In this document: piece after piece, positions 41,571 to 50,869 of the stretch
Numbering within the stretch: the first letter of the stretch is position 1
How the letters are laid out: each line of letters begins with the position of its first letter
Assembly: GCF_028823685.1 (NCBI RefSeq)
Contig: NZ_JAPEHZ010000004.1
Location: 1-64,000, forward strand
Origin: Tenacibaculum sp. L6
GTDB taxonomy: Bacteria; Bacteroidota; Bacteroidia; Flavobacteriales; Flavobacteriaceae
Length of the DNA: 64,000 bases
Direction of reading: 5' to 3'
Notes under the pieces: model-generated
Seen by the model: only the letters and a program-made list of their open reading frames with translations
The model's database searches: none
Told to the model about the DNA's origin: nothing
Made by a program: the position numbers and the translations under genes

Positions 41571-43415
41571 ATGTTAGAAAATAACGAAGAGAAAGTAGAA
41601 AACCCAATTACAGAAGAACAAATCAACGCAAGTAAGGAAACTGAAAACGCAGTTAATGAAGTAGAAAATGAAGTGGCTAATGAATCTGAAAAGGCAGATG
41701 AAAAGCACGAAATCCCAATGCTTGATTATGCTTCGATGGAATTAGAAAAATTGGTTGATGAATTAAAAAAGTTGTTAAAAGATCATCCAGTACAACAATT
41801 AAAATCAAATGTAGATGCTTTAAAAACAGCATTCAACTCAAAGTTTGGAGCTTTACTTGCTAGTAAAAAAGAAGCTTTTTTAGCTGAAGGAGGTAATTCT
41901 ATTGATTTTCAGTTTTCTAGTCCTGTTAAAACAGAGTACAACAAATTACTTGGAGAATATAAAACCAGAAGAGACGCGTATTATTCTCAATTAGAAAAGC
42001 AATTAAAAGAGAATTTAGAAAGAAGAAATAATTTAATTGAAGAGTTAAAGAATTTAATCGAAAACGCTGATCCAAAAACAATGTATAACGATTTTCAAGA
42101 AATTCAAAATCGTTGGAAGAGCATTGGTCCAGTTCCTAAAACAAAGTATAACGATACTTGGAGAACTTATCACCATCACGTAGAGCGTTTTTACGATTTA
42201 TTACACCTAAATAAAGATTTTAGAGAGCTTGATTTTAAGCATAATTTAGAAGAAAAGCTACGATTAATTGAAAGAGCAGAGGCTTTAAATGAGATTGAAG
42301 ATGTAAATGTAGCTTTTAAAGAGTTACAAGAATTACACCGTTTATGGAAGGAAGAAGTAGGACCTGTTGCAAAAGAAAATAGAGAAGAAGTTTGGGGTAA
42401 GTTTAGCGAAGCCACCAAGAAAATACACGATAAACGTCATCAGTATTTTAGAGAGCTAAAATCAAAATATCAAGAAATGATTGATATTAAATTGGCAGTA
42501 GCAGCTGAAATTAAAGCTTATGATACTTCTAAAAATAAAACGCATAACGATTGGCAAAAGAGTATAGTAGAAATAGAAAAACTACGTAAGAAATACTTCG
42601 ATATAGGAAAACTTCCATATAGCAAGAGCGAAGCTGTTTGGCAAGAGTTTAAAGCTGCGACGAAAAAGTTTAATACTGCGAAAAATGCTTTTTATAAAAA
42701 TGAAAAAAGTGCGCAGAATGACAACTTAAAAAGAAAAATGGAATTGGTTGAACTTGCTGAAAGTTTAAAAGACAGTGAAGACTGGAATGAAACAACTAAT
42801 ACCATGAAGCGTATTCAATCAGATTGGAAAAAGATAGGACACGTGCCTAGAAAATTTTCTGATGATATCTGGAAACGTTTTAAAAATGCGTGTAATCATT
42901 ATTTTGATAGGTTACATGCTTTAAAAAATGAGCAAAACAAAGAACAATTAGCTACTGTAGAAGCTAAGAAAGATTATATTGAGCAAGTAAAATCTCAAGA
43001 CATTAAAACAGAAGAAGATGTTGAAAGAGTGTTAGGAGAGTGGAGAGATTTAGGAGCTTTACCTAGAAACGCTCGTCATTTAGACGAGAAATTCAACAAG
43101 GCGATGGATGCTCATTTAGAAAAATTGGATCTGAATAGAGTAGATGTTGAAATGATGAAGTTTAAGAATGTAGTAGATTCATATTTATCACAAGAAGATT
43201 ACAGAAAGTTAGATAGCGAGCAGTTCTTTATCCGTAAGAAGATTGATGAAACTGTAAGGGAAATGCAGCAGTTAGAAAATAATTTAAGCTTTATTTCTAA
43301 CGCCACAGAAGATAATCCTTTAGTAAAAAATGTTCGTAAGGGAATCCAAGAGTTTAAAGACCAATTAGACCTTTGGCAAGAAAAACTAGACTACTTAAAA
43401 AGATTAGATTACTAA
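41571..43415 (+). CDS. DUF349 domain protein
   Basis: The 614-residue protein has an acidic 50-residue N-terminus, then at least five DUF349 repeats marked by a Trp-Lys-x-Gly-Pro/His-Val-Pro pattern: RWKSIGPVPKTKYND, LWKEEVGPVAKENRE, DWKKIGHVPRKFSD and WRDLGALPRNARH. The repeats are long helical hairpins. Proteins of this type are frequent in Bacteroidota, but their molecular role is unknown; a link to RNA or chromosome organisation has been suggested. It is monocistronic and ends at a very strong terminator. Confidence 0.85.
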   Translation: MLENNEEKVENPITEEQINASKETENAVNEVENEVANESEKADEKHEIPMLDYASMELEKLVDELKKLLKDHPVQQLKSNVDALKTAFNSKFGALLASKKEAFLAEGGNSIDFQFSSPVKTEYNKLLGEYKTRRDAYYSQLEKQLKENLERRNNLIEELKNLIENADPKTMYNDFQEIQNRWKSIGPVPKTKYNDTWRTYHHHVERFYDLLHLNKDFRELDFKHNLEEKLRLIERAEALNEIEDVNVAFKELQELHRLWKEEVGPVAKENREEVWGKFSEATKKIHDKRHQYFRELKSKYQEMIDIKLAVAAEIKAYDTSKNKTHNDWQKSIVEIEKLRKKYFDIGKLPYSKSEAVWQEFKAATKKFNTAKNAFYKNEKSAQNDNLKRKMELVELAESLKDSEDWNETTNTMKRIQSDWKKIGHVPRKFSDDIWKRFKNACNHYFDRLHALKNEQNKEQLATVEAKKDYIEQVKSQDIKTEEDVERVLGEWRDLGALPRNARHLDEKFNKAMDAHLEKLDLNRVDVEMMKFKNVVDSYLSQEDYRKLDSEQFFIRKKIDETVREMQQLENNLSFISNATEDNPLVKNVRKGIQEFKDQLDLWQEKLDYLKRLDY

Positions 43416-43440
43416 TCAGATGTAATTTTACAAAACAAAA

Positions 43441-43472
43441 AAACTCGAATCAAATTGATTCGAGTTTTTTTG
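43441..43472 (+). terminator. Strong terminator of the DUF349 gene
   Basis: A perfect 12-bp stem (43441-43452 with 43456-43467) around a 3-base loop is followed by a T-run. An A-run precedes it, so it may also stop the convergent M1 peptidase transcript. Confidence 0.93.
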
Positions 43473-43488
43473 TTTTGTTTAACTGTTG

Positions 43489-45159
43489 TTAAACAGATTT
43501 AGAATACACATAAAAGTTTTCATCAACTTCAATGGAAGTTCCTTTCATCGTTTTTGTTTGCCAGTCTTCTGTTGGATATAATAATTCAGACTTTCCATTA
43601 ATAGTTATTCGTAAAGGCATGTTGAATCCTTTAACAACATTAGTCCAACGATATTTTAACTTGTTGTTTTCAATATGATATTCAAATTCAGGAATATCAA
43701 CCGTACGTAAGTATTGGTCAAAAATTTTACTTAAATCAATTCCTGATTTTTCAATCATATATTTTTCAATTTCTTGAGTGGTAACTGTTTGATGATAAAA
43801 ATCTGAGTTTAATCCGCGTAAAATTTGTCGCCATTTTTCATCATTATTTACTAGTTGACGAATGGTGTGCAACATGTTAGCTCCTTTGTAATACATGTCG
43901 CCAGAACCTTCGTTATTAACATCATAATGACCTATAATTGGTTTGTCATTTTGAATAGCATCACGAGTTCCTATAACATATTCCGAAGCTGCTTTTTTTC
44001 CGTAGTAATAATCTAAAAATAAGTTTTCAGAATAGGCAGTAAAACTCTCATGAATCCACATGTCCGCAATATCTACATTAGTAATGTTGTTGGCAAACCA
44101 TTCATGACCTGCTTCATGAATTATGATGAAGTCAAACTTTAATCCCCAACCAGTTCCTGATAAATCTCTACCTAAATATCCATTTTTGTATTGGTTTCCG
44201 TAAGTTACAGAACTTTGATGTTCCATTCCTAAATACGGAACTTCTACAAGTTTAAATCCATCTTCATAAAAAGGGTATTTACCAAACCAATGCTCAAAAG
44301 CTTTCATCATTTTAGGAGCATCTTTAAATTGCTCTTTTGCTTTTTCTAAATTGTCTCTAAGTACATAGTAGTTCATATCTAATTCACCATCTTCTCCTTG
44401 ATATTTCTCAGAAAAGTGAACATAATCTCCAATATTCACATTTACTCCGTAGTTATTAATAGGATTGTCTACAAACCAGTGGTATGTAGTTGTGTTGTCA
44501 TTGTGTTGTTCAATATTGCGTAAGCGACCATTAGAAACATCCATTAAGTTTTTAGGTACGCGAACACTAATTGCCATACTATCTACTTCATCGTACATGT
44601 GGTCTTTGTTAGGCCACCAAACACTAGCTCCTAAACCTTGGCAAGAAGTAGCAACAAAATGTTTTCCATTATTATCTTTTTTCCAAGAAAAACCTCCATC
44701 CCAAGGAGCTCTAATCGCTTCTTTAGGATTTCCTTCATAATAAATATCAATTGATTGAATTTCTCCTGTCTTTTGAGAATCTTGTAACTGAATGAAATGC
44801 GCATTTCCTTCAGAAACAACTTTTAATTCTTTATTGTTTTGGGTAACTTTAGTAATCTTTAAAGGAGATTGTAAGTCTATCTGTAAAACTTGATGAGGTT
44901 TTAAAACTTTGTATTGTACGGTGTTTTTTCCTTCAATGAATTTTTTATCAGGATTAACAGTAACATTCAAATGATAGTAGGTTAAGTCCCACCAAGATCT
45001 TTCTGGTGTAATAGATCCACGTAAAGAATCTTGACGTGTAAATGTTTCACTTTTTGAAAATAATGAAGTGCTTTTTTGAGCGGTTGTAGAAGAGCATCCA
45101 GCAATTAAAAAAGCCAAAGATGTCATAAAAACAGATAAGGAAAATGTTTTTTTATACAT
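43489..45159 (-). CDS. M1-family zinc aminopeptidase, lipoprotein
   Basis: The start at 45159 gives MYKKTFSLSVFMTSLAFLIA with the lipobox ending AGCSS; upstream in-frame codons overlap the divergent promoter region. The 556-residue protein has the exopeptidase motif YLGMEHQSS (GxMEN-like, with His for Asn) and the zinc site HEAGHEWFANN, about residues 347-357. The second zinc Glu lies in WIHESFTAYSE. It removes N-terminal residues from peptides outside the inner membrane. It stands alone between the DUF349 terminator and the SDR gene. Confidence 0.93.
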   Translation of the reverse strand: MYKKTFSLSVFMTSLAFLIAGCSSTTAQKSTSLFSKSETFTRQDSLRGSITPERSWWDLTYYHLNVTVNPDKKFIEGKNTVQYKVLKPHQVLQIDLQSPLKITKVTQNNKELKVVSEGNAHFIQLQDSQKTGEIQSIDIYYEGNPKEAIRAPWDGGFSWKKDNNGKHFVATSCQGLGASVWWPNKDHMYDEVDSMAISVRVPKNLMDVSNGRLRNIEQHNDNTTTYHWFVDNPINNYGVNVNIGDYVHFSEKYQGEDGELDMNYYVLRDNLEKAKEQFKDAPKMMKAFEHWFGKYPFYEDGFKLVEVPYLGMEHQSSVTYGNQYKNGYLGRDLSGTGWGLKFDFIIIHEAGHEWFANNITNVDIADMWIHESFTAYSENLFLDYYYGKKAASEYVIGTRDAIQNDKPIIGHYDVNNEGSGDMYYKGANMLHTIRQLVNNDEKWRQILRGLNSDFYHQTVTTQEIEKYMIEKSGIDLSKIFDQYLRTVDIPEFEYHIENNKLKYRWTNVVKGFNMPLRITINGKSELLYPTEDWQTKTMKGTSIEVDENFYVYSKSV

Positions 45160-45250
45160 AGTGTTTGTTCTTGAGAGATAAAACGCTAAGATAAGTTTTA
45201 AAGTTTTTTTATTGGAACTAACTTTAAGATATTTGCTTAAAATTACAAGC

Positions 45251-46051
45251 ATGTCAAAAACAGTTTTCATTACAGGAGCTTCTTCAGGAATAGGGAAATC
45301 TATCGCTTTATATCTGCATGACAAAGGATATACGGTGTTTGGAACAAGCAGGAATCCTGATAAGGTTAATGTCCCATTTCAAATGGTAGCTTTAGATGTT
45401 ACGAATGAAGAGTCGATTAAAAATGCGGTATTAGAAGTAGTAACGAAAGTAGGAAAAATTGATGTGTTGATTAATAATGCAGGAAAAGGAATTACTGGCC
45501 CTATTGAAGATACACCGACAGAAGAAATGAAAGAGAATTTTAATACGAATTTCTTCGGAGTTATTGATGTGATTAAAGCTGTGTTACCTTATATGCGCGA
45601 GCAGAAATCTGGAATGATTATTAACACTACATCGATTGCTGGTTATATGGGATTACCTTTTAGAGGAATTTATTCTTCGAGTAAAGGAGCTTTAGAATTG
45701 GTAACAGAAGCATTGAGTATGGAGGTTAAAAGCTTCGGAATTAAAGTGGTAAATGTAGCTCCAGGTGATTTTGCTACGAATATTGCGGCAGGAAGATATC
45801 ATACGCCAGTTTTTGAAAACTCTGCATACAAAGAAAAATATGCTGAAAACTTAGCGTTGATGGATGCCCATGTTGATTCTGGCGCAGACCCAAAAGTAAT
45901 GGCGAAAGCAATTCATCAAATTATACAAAATAAAAATCCGAAGATTCATTATAAAGTGGGTGGGTTTATGGAGAAATTCTCGATAGTTTTAAAAAGAGTA
46001 TTGCCTGATAAAGTTTACGAAAAACTCTTAATGAATCATTATAAGCTATGA
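45251..46051 (+). CDS. Short-chain dehydrogenase/reductase (SDR)
   Basis: The 266-residue enzyme starts at 45251 (MSKTVFITGASSGIGKS), where the nucleotide motif TGASSGIG begins at residue 8; an in-frame ATG 39 bases upstream is not needed. NNAG is in DVLINNAGKG, the catalytic Ser in TTSIAGYMG, and the YxxxK in YSSSKGALE. The Asn-Arg pair after the first strand (TSRNPDK) favours NADPH. The substrate cannot be determined. Its stop overlaps the next gene by four bases. Confidence 0.93.
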   Translation: MSKTVFITGASSGIGKSIALYLHDKGYTVFGTSRNPDKVNVPFQMVALDVTNEESIKNAVLEVVTKVGKIDVLINNAGKGITGPIEDTPTEEMKENFNTNFFGVIDVIKAVLPYMREQKSGMIINTTSIAGYMGLPFRGIYSSSKGALELVTEALSMEVKSFGIKVVNVAPGDFATNIAAGRYHTPVFENSAYKEKYAENLALMDAHVDSGADPKVMAKAIHQIIQNKNPKIHYKVGGFMEKFSIVLKRVLPDKVYEKLLMNHYKL

Positions 46052-46722
46052 GAAAAGTAATTACAATTACTATTTTAATCTTTTATTCATCAATTTCTAT
46101 GTCGCAAGAATTAAAAGGTAAGTGGTTAATGATGAAAGATGGTGATACCTATTCTGTACCTACCATCCCAATTCTAGAATTTACTAATAACACTATTAAT
46201 TTCTATGATTTTGATGAGCCGGATTATGAAATTAATCAAAATACATATGTGGTAAAGGGGGATTACATCGAAATTAAAAGGAATGCAAAAGAGGAAAAAG
46301 AGAGGTTTGAATTCTTAGAGGAAAACGTTCTTAAAATTTATCACAATGTTATTTATAATGAAAGAGATACTGTTCTTCCATCTTTTTATGTGAGAGTTTT
46401 ACCAACAAAAACTACTTTAAAGAAGGAAGAGATAGAGGAGGTTATTTATTCTGGTAATTTTAATAATAAAAAAATAGAGATTAAGTTTCGTAGAAAAATA
46501 GAAGAGTATTTAGCTGAAGTTAAGAAAGAAAGCAAATCTTTAAATTATTTAAAAAATGAGTTCTTTATAGAGAAGTTAGATGATACTTTTGTAGTGTCTT
46601 CTTATGGTAATGGGAAGCGTGAGTTAATTTTACTAATAGACGAAGTAGATTCTGAAAGCATAATCTTATCTGGTTTTATAAAAAAACCTTATCGTTTCAA
46701 ACTAAATAAAATTGCGGATTGA
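46048..46722 (+). CDS. Secreted protein of unknown function
   Basis: The 224-residue product has a signal peptide (MRKVITITILIFYSSISMSQ), then a beta-rich segment (KGKWLMMKDGDTYSVPTIPI and TYVVKGDYIEIKR) that resembles a lipocalin-like stress/META-type sheet. The C-terminal part is charged. I do not recognise a family. The ATGA overlap with the SDR gene suggests co-expression. Confidence 0.65.
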   Translation: MRKVITITILIFYSSISMSQELKGKWLMMKDGDTYSVPTIPILEFTNNTINFYDFDEPDYEINQNTYVVKGDYIEIKRNAKEEKERFEFLEENVLKIYHNVIYNERDTVLPSFYVRVLPTKTTLKKEEIEEVIYSGNFNNKKIEIKFRRKIEEYLAEVKKESKSLNYLKNEFFIEKLDDTFVVSSYGNGKRELILLIDEVDSESIILSGFIKKPYRFKLNKIAD

Positions 46723-46741
46723 TTTTTCATAACTATCTTTG
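46712..46741 (+). promoter_or_regulatory. Promoter of the fsa gene
   Basis: TTG (46712-46714) and TATCTTTG (46734-46741) are separated by 19 bases, a complete match to the Bacteroidota consensus. It lies at the end of the preceding gene; transcription would start about 46748, with a leader of about 40 bases. Confidence 0.7.
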
Positions 46742-46786
46742 TTTTTTATATAAATTTTTGAACACAACTAGATAAATATATACAAG

Positions 46787-47440
46787 ATGAAATTTTTTAT
46801 TGACACGGCTAACTTAGACCAAATTAGAGAAGCGCAAGCTTTAGGTATTTTAGACGGAGTAACAACCAATCCTTCATTAATGGCAAAAGAAGGAATTACA
46901 GGTGAAGAAAACATTATCAACCATTACAAAGCTATTTGCGAAATTGTTGATGGAGATGTTTCTGCTGAAGTAATTTCTACTGATTTTGATGGAATGATAA
47001 AAGAAGGTGAAGCGTTAGCTGCATTACATCCACAAATTGTGGTAAAATTACCTATGATTGCAGATGGTGTTAAAGCATGTAAATATTTCTCTGATAAAGG
47101 AATTAAAACAAACGTAACTTTAGTGTTTTCTGCAGGTCAAGCATTGTTAGCGGCAAAAGCAGGAGCAACTTATGTGTCTCCATTTATTGGTCGTTTAGAT
47201 GATATTTCTACAGATGGATTGAATTTAATTTCAGAAATCCGTCAAATTTATGATAACTATTTATTTGATACACAAATCTTAGCGGCATCTGTACGTCACA
47301 CAATGCATATTATCGATTGTGCTAAATTAGGAGCCGATGTTATGACAGGTCCTTTAAGTGCAATTGAAGGATTATTAAAACATCCATTAACAGATATTGG
47401 TTTAGCTAAGTTTTTAGAAGATTATAAAAAAGGAAACTAA
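46787..47440 (+). CDS. fsa: Fructose-6-phosphate aldolase / transaldolase-like protein
   Basis: The 217-residue protein belongs to the small transaldolase group (FSA/TalC). It has [28 protein letters not shown], the Schiff-base Lys in [28 protein letters not shown] and [11 protein letters not shown], then SVRHTMHII. Members cleave or form fructose 6-phosphate or act as transaldolases in the pentose phosphate pathway; the two activities cannot be told apart here. It has its own strong promoter. Next comes a short intergenic repeat and menD. Confidence 0.9.
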   Translation: MKFFIDTANLDQIREAQALGILDGVTTNPSLMAKEGITGEENIINHYKAICEIVDGDVSAEVISTDFDGMIKEGEALAALHPQIVVKLPMIADGVKACKYFSDKGIKTNVTLVFSAGQALLAAKAGATYVSPFIGRLDDISTDGLNLISEIRQIYDNYLFDTQILAASVRHTMHIIDCAKLGADVMTGPLSAIEGLLKHPLTDIGLAKFLEDYKKGN

Positions 47441-47468
47441 CCAACAAAGTTGGTTTTAGTATTTTGTC

Positions 47469-47488
47469 ATTCCCGCGAAAGCGGGAAT
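47469..47488. repeat. ATTCCCGC-GAAA-GCGGGAAT hairpin element
   Basis: ATTCCCGC (47469-47476) and GCGGGAAT (47481-47488) are perfect inverted repeats with a GAAA (GNRA-type) loop. The sequence is GC-rich in AT-rich surroundings and resembles dispersed palindromic repeats seen in many bacterial genomes. It lies in the menD leader, where a false upstream start would translate it as SFPRKRESH. Confidence 0.85.
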
Positions 47489-47505
47489 CTCATTTTTTAA
47501 AAGAT

Positions 47506-49117
47506 ATGTACCCAAAAAAGGAACTCGCACAACTTGTTATTACTGCATGTCATGAATTTGATGTTGATAATGTAGTTATTTCTCCAGGTTCTCGTAATGC
47601 ACCACTTACTGTCGGATTTTCAAATCATCCAAAAATAAATGCATTAAGTGTAGTAGATGAACGTTGTGCTGCTTTTTTTGCGTTAGGAATAGCGCAACAA
47701 ACTCAAAAACCTGTGGTAATTACATGTTCTTCAGGTTCGGCTTTATTAAACTATTATCCAGCAATTGCTGAGGCGTATTATAGTCAAATTCCGTTAATAG
47801 TAATTTCTGCGGATAGACCAAAACATTTAATTGATATTGGTGATGGACAAACCATTCGCCAAGAGAATGTGTTTGAAAATCATATTTTGTTTTCAGCGAA
47901 TTTGATAGAAGAAGATGAGCAGTTAAAAAATAACGCTGACTTATTGACAAAAGCGATGCAAACGGCTATCACTCAAAAAGGGCCAGTTCATATCAATGTT
48001 CCGTTTGATGAGCCTTTATATGAAACAGTAGAAGAACTAATCATCTTTTGATTTAGAAAAATTAGCTTCAATTTGGAATGCTTCAACTAGAAAAATGATT
48101 TTAGTAGGAAGTAGTTTTCCTAATGTTGAATTACAAAAGGTTTTATCGAAGTATGCAGAAGATGATTCCGTAATAATTTTAACTGAAACGACTTCTAATA
48201 TATATCATCCGAAGTTTATTAATAGTATTGATAAGGTAATTTTTCCTGTGTCTTCTGAGGAGTTTGAGGAATTTAAACCTGAAATATTGGTAACTTTAGG
48301 AGGAATGGTGATTTCAAAGAAAATTAAACAGCTCTTACGAAAATCACCGCCAAAACATCATTGGCATATTGATGAGCTTGGAGCAATGGATACTTATCAT
48401 TGTTTGTCAGAATTTGTACAAACTAATTCTGCTGAATTTTTAACAAGCTTGTTTGAAACGAACGAAAATGTTGAAAGCGATTATCAGCAAAAATGGTTAG
48501 AAGAAAAGGGTAGAAGGGCTGAGAAACATGAAGCGTACATGCAAAAATGTGAGTATTCAGATTTAAAAGTCTTTGAAGCAATCTTAGAAAAATTGCCTAA
48601 CGAATCACAGTTGCAAATTAGTAACAGTTCAACGATTCGATATTCTCAATTATTTGATGTGAATTCTACTTTAAGAGTATTTTGTAACAGAGGAACAAGT
48701 GGTATAGATGGTAGTACAAGTACTGCTGTTGGTGCAGCGTTTTCCGATGAGAAACCAACAACGTTTATTACAGGAGATTTAAGCTTCTTTTACGATAGTA
48801 ATGCTTTGTGGAATACAAATATTCCGAAGAATTTTAGAATTATAATATTAAACAATGCAGGAGGTGGCATTTTTAGGTTTATTCCTGGGCCATTGAAGAC
48901 GAATGCGGCAGATTATTTTGAAACTCCTCATAACTTAACGGCAGAACATTTGGCAAAAATGTATGGCTTTGAATATGTTCAGGTAGCAGATTTAAAAGAG
49001 TTGAATGCAGAGTTAAATGAGTTTTATTCAGAAACTGAACAACCAAAAATAATGGAGATATTTACTCCAAAAGAAATAAATGATGTAGTTTTAAAGAACT
49101 ATTTTAAAAACTTATAA
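47506..49117 (+). CDS. menD: SEPHCHC synthase MenD, frameshifted
   Basis: MenD makes 2-succinyl-5-enolpyruvyl-6-hydroxy-3-cyclohexene-1-carboxylate in menaquinone synthesis. The start at 47506 (MYPKKELAQLVITACHEF) avoids the upstream hairpin. Frame 1 contains SPGSRNAPLTV, the thiamine-enzyme Glu in ERC, and GPVHINVPFDEPLYE, then stops at 48049. Frame 2 (48055-49117) continues with the ThDP-binding GTSGIDGSTSTAVG, TGDLSFFYDSNALWN and NNAGGGIFRFIPG. Removing one T from the TTTT at 48046-48049 restores a continuous protein of about 536 residues. So the gene is complete apart from one base. Confidence 0.93.
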
Positions 49118-49118
49118 G

Positions 49119-49529
49119 ATGGAATTAAAAGAAGGTGATAAGGTAGATTTAGTTATTGGAGTTCAAACAGCTTTAGGTTATACGGTTTTAATTAATGAAT
49201 CGTATGAAGGTTTGTTGTATAATAACGAGGTTTTTAGCGATGTAGAAGAAGGAATGCGTACCGTGGGTTACGTAAAAAAGATACGTGAAGATGAAAAGAT
49301 AGATGTATCGTTACGTCCGCAAGGTTTTAAGAATGTAATTGATTCTGATGTAGATAAAGTATTACGAAAGCTAGAAGAGAAAGGCTTTTTATTATTGACA
49401 GATAAAAGCTCTCCCGAATCAATTAAATTTCACTTGCAAATGAGTAAAAAAGCATTCAAGAGAGCTATTGGCAGTTTGTATAAAGACAAAAAGATAGAAT
49501 TAGAAGAGGATAGAATAGTGTTAAAATAA
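49119..49529 (+). CDS. CvfB-like S1/winged-helix RNA-binding protein, short form
   Basis: The 136-residue protein starts one base after menD. Residues 1-65 form an S1-type barrel (EGDKVDLVIGVQTALGYTVL, ending DEKIDVSLRPQG). The C-terminal 65 residues are a winged helix (VDKVLRKLEEKGFLLLTDK, MSKKAFKRAIGSLYKDKKIE). This is the C-terminal half of the CvfB architecture, which has several S1 domains in firmicutes. CvfB affects RNA stability and virulence there; here only nucleic-acid binding can be inferred. Confidence 0.85.
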   Translation: MELKEGDKVDLVIGVQTALGYTVLINESYEGLLYNNEVFSDVEEGMRTVGYVKKIREDEKIDVSLRPQGFKNVIDSDVDKVLRKLEEKGFLLLTDKSSPESIKFHLQMSKKAFKRAIGSLYKDKKIELEEDRIVLK

Positions 49530-49530
49530 C

Positions 49531-50775
49531 CTATTCTTGACCTTCTTCTTCTTGTTGTTCTATGTTTTCATTTTCGATTATTTCTTCAGTAGGATTTTCT
49601 TTCTTTTCCGTTTTCATTAAATCGTTTACACGTTTAATATTTTCATAAAAAGCATCCGCATTAGGGTTTGAAGGATCCATTTTTCCGTAAGCAGCTTTAT
49701 AGTAAAAATCTGCTTTTTCATATTCTTTTCCTAACTCATAATACTTACCAATGTAAAAATCTCCCATGTGTGAGTCTGGGTATTTTATCATAACAAAGTC
49801 GCCTAAAACTCTAAGATAATCACCATCTTGTCTGTCAATAACGATATCTTCAATAACAAAAATATCATCCAAACGAACATTTAAATTTGATCCATATAAA
49901 TATTGAATATCTAAGTATTTTTTCTCAACATATTTAATAGCGTCTAGCGGAGCTAAGTCTTTAACATTCGCTTCAAATTCCTCTTTAGTGATTTTTGAAT
50001 ACAAAGCAAACATTTGATTGAATGCCCTTGGAATTGTTTCGGCAATAACCGCTAGGTGGTTAGGAGCATTAGGGAATTCATCAAAATTAACATGTAAGTT
50101 TTTAGCTTCGTAAGAAGTTACTAATGTTTTGATTTCACTGAACAAATTGTATTGCTTAGAGTCTATATATTTCTTGTTATTACTAGTGTATAAAAAGTAA
50201 GTGTTATCTATAGAACCTAATCTGTTTAAAGAATAAGATTCTATAATAGCAGGAGCAAATTGAGGAAACTCTGGGGTAATGCAAATAAGTGAGTTAAAAA
50301 CAGGTTGCTCATCTTTTAAGTAATGAGTTATAAAGTTAGCTGCTTTACCTTCACCAACAATTGTCATAAAAGGAGAAGTTCTAAAATTACCTTCCATAAA
50401 AGGAATTAACTCGTGTTTTATAAAGTTGAAAAAATGTGCCCCAGAAGTAGTTAAAGCATTGTTAGCAGGTATTATTGAAACATCCTTTCCGTAGGTTTCT
50501 TTCATGTCAATTCCAACAACAATTTGTCTAGGCGCTTTATCTACATTAGCATACAGTTTTGCGTTTCCTACATATAAATCAAAAAGGTACTCATCTCCTA
50601 ATACAATTGCTAACGGATAATTAGTAGTTTCGTTGGCATCATAACCTTGAGGAAGATAAATTTTAACATTTCTGCTTCCAATTAACTCATCAGAATTAAC
50701 TTTCTGAGAAATTATTTTTTGAGAGAAAAGAGTGGTACTAATTAAAAGGGCGAATAATAAATATAGTTGTCTCAT
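49531..50775 (-). CDS. Secreted esterase D-like alpha/beta hydrolase with degenerate nucleophile
   Basis: The 414-residue protein has a signal peptide (MRQLYLLFALLISTTLFSQ) and a putative esterase (PF00756-type) domain: NVKIYLPQGYDANETTNYPL, then LGDEYLF and FIKHELIPFMEGNFR. At the nucleophile elbow the usual GHSxGG reads GEGKAA, so the catalytic Ser is Gly. This predicts loss of hydrolase activity. A TPR-like helical C-terminal region (PDSHMGDFYIGKYYELGKEY) and an acidic tail follow. It is convergent with the CvfB-like gene, with one base between. Confidence 0.85.
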   Translation of the reverse strand: MRQLYLLFALLISTTLFSQKIISQKVNSDELIGSRNVKIYLPQGYDANETTNYPLAIVLGDEYLFDLYVGNAKLYANVDKAPRQIVVGIDMKETYGKDVSIIPANNALTTSGAHFFNFIKHELIPFMEGNFRTSPFMTIVGEGKAANFITHYLKDEQPVFNSLICITPEFPQFAPAIIESYSLNRLGSIDNTYFLYTSNNKKYIDSKQYNLFSEIKTLVTSYEAKNLHVNFDEFPNAPNHLAVIAETIPRAFNQMFALYSKITKEEFEANVKDLAPLDAIKYVEKKYLDIQYLYGSNLNVRLDDIFVIEDIVIDRQDGDYLRVLGDFVMIKYPDSHMGDFYIGKYYELGKEYEKADFYYKAAYGKMDPSNPNADAFYENIKRVNDLMKTEKKENPTEEIIENENIEQQEEEGQE

Positions 50776-50797
50776 ATTAGGGGTAAATTAGATCGTT

Positions 50798-50805
50798 CAA
50801 ATATA
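50798..50805 (-). promoter_or_regulatory. Candidate -7 box for the esterase-like gene
   Basis: The minus strand reads TATATTTG, a perfect TANNTTTG, 22 bases upstream of the ATG at 50775. No spaced TTG was found. Confidence 0.4.
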
Positions 50806-50830
50806 GAAAAGAAAAATAAAGTTATTATGT

Positions 50831-50838
50831 TATTTTTG
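50831..50838 (+). promoter_or_regulatory. Candidate -7 box for menB
   Basis: TATTTTTG matches TANNTTTG, 31 bases before the menB ATG. No TTG lies at the usual spacing. Confidence 0.45.
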
Positions 50839-50869
50839 TACATCTAAATAACGACAATATTTTAAAATT

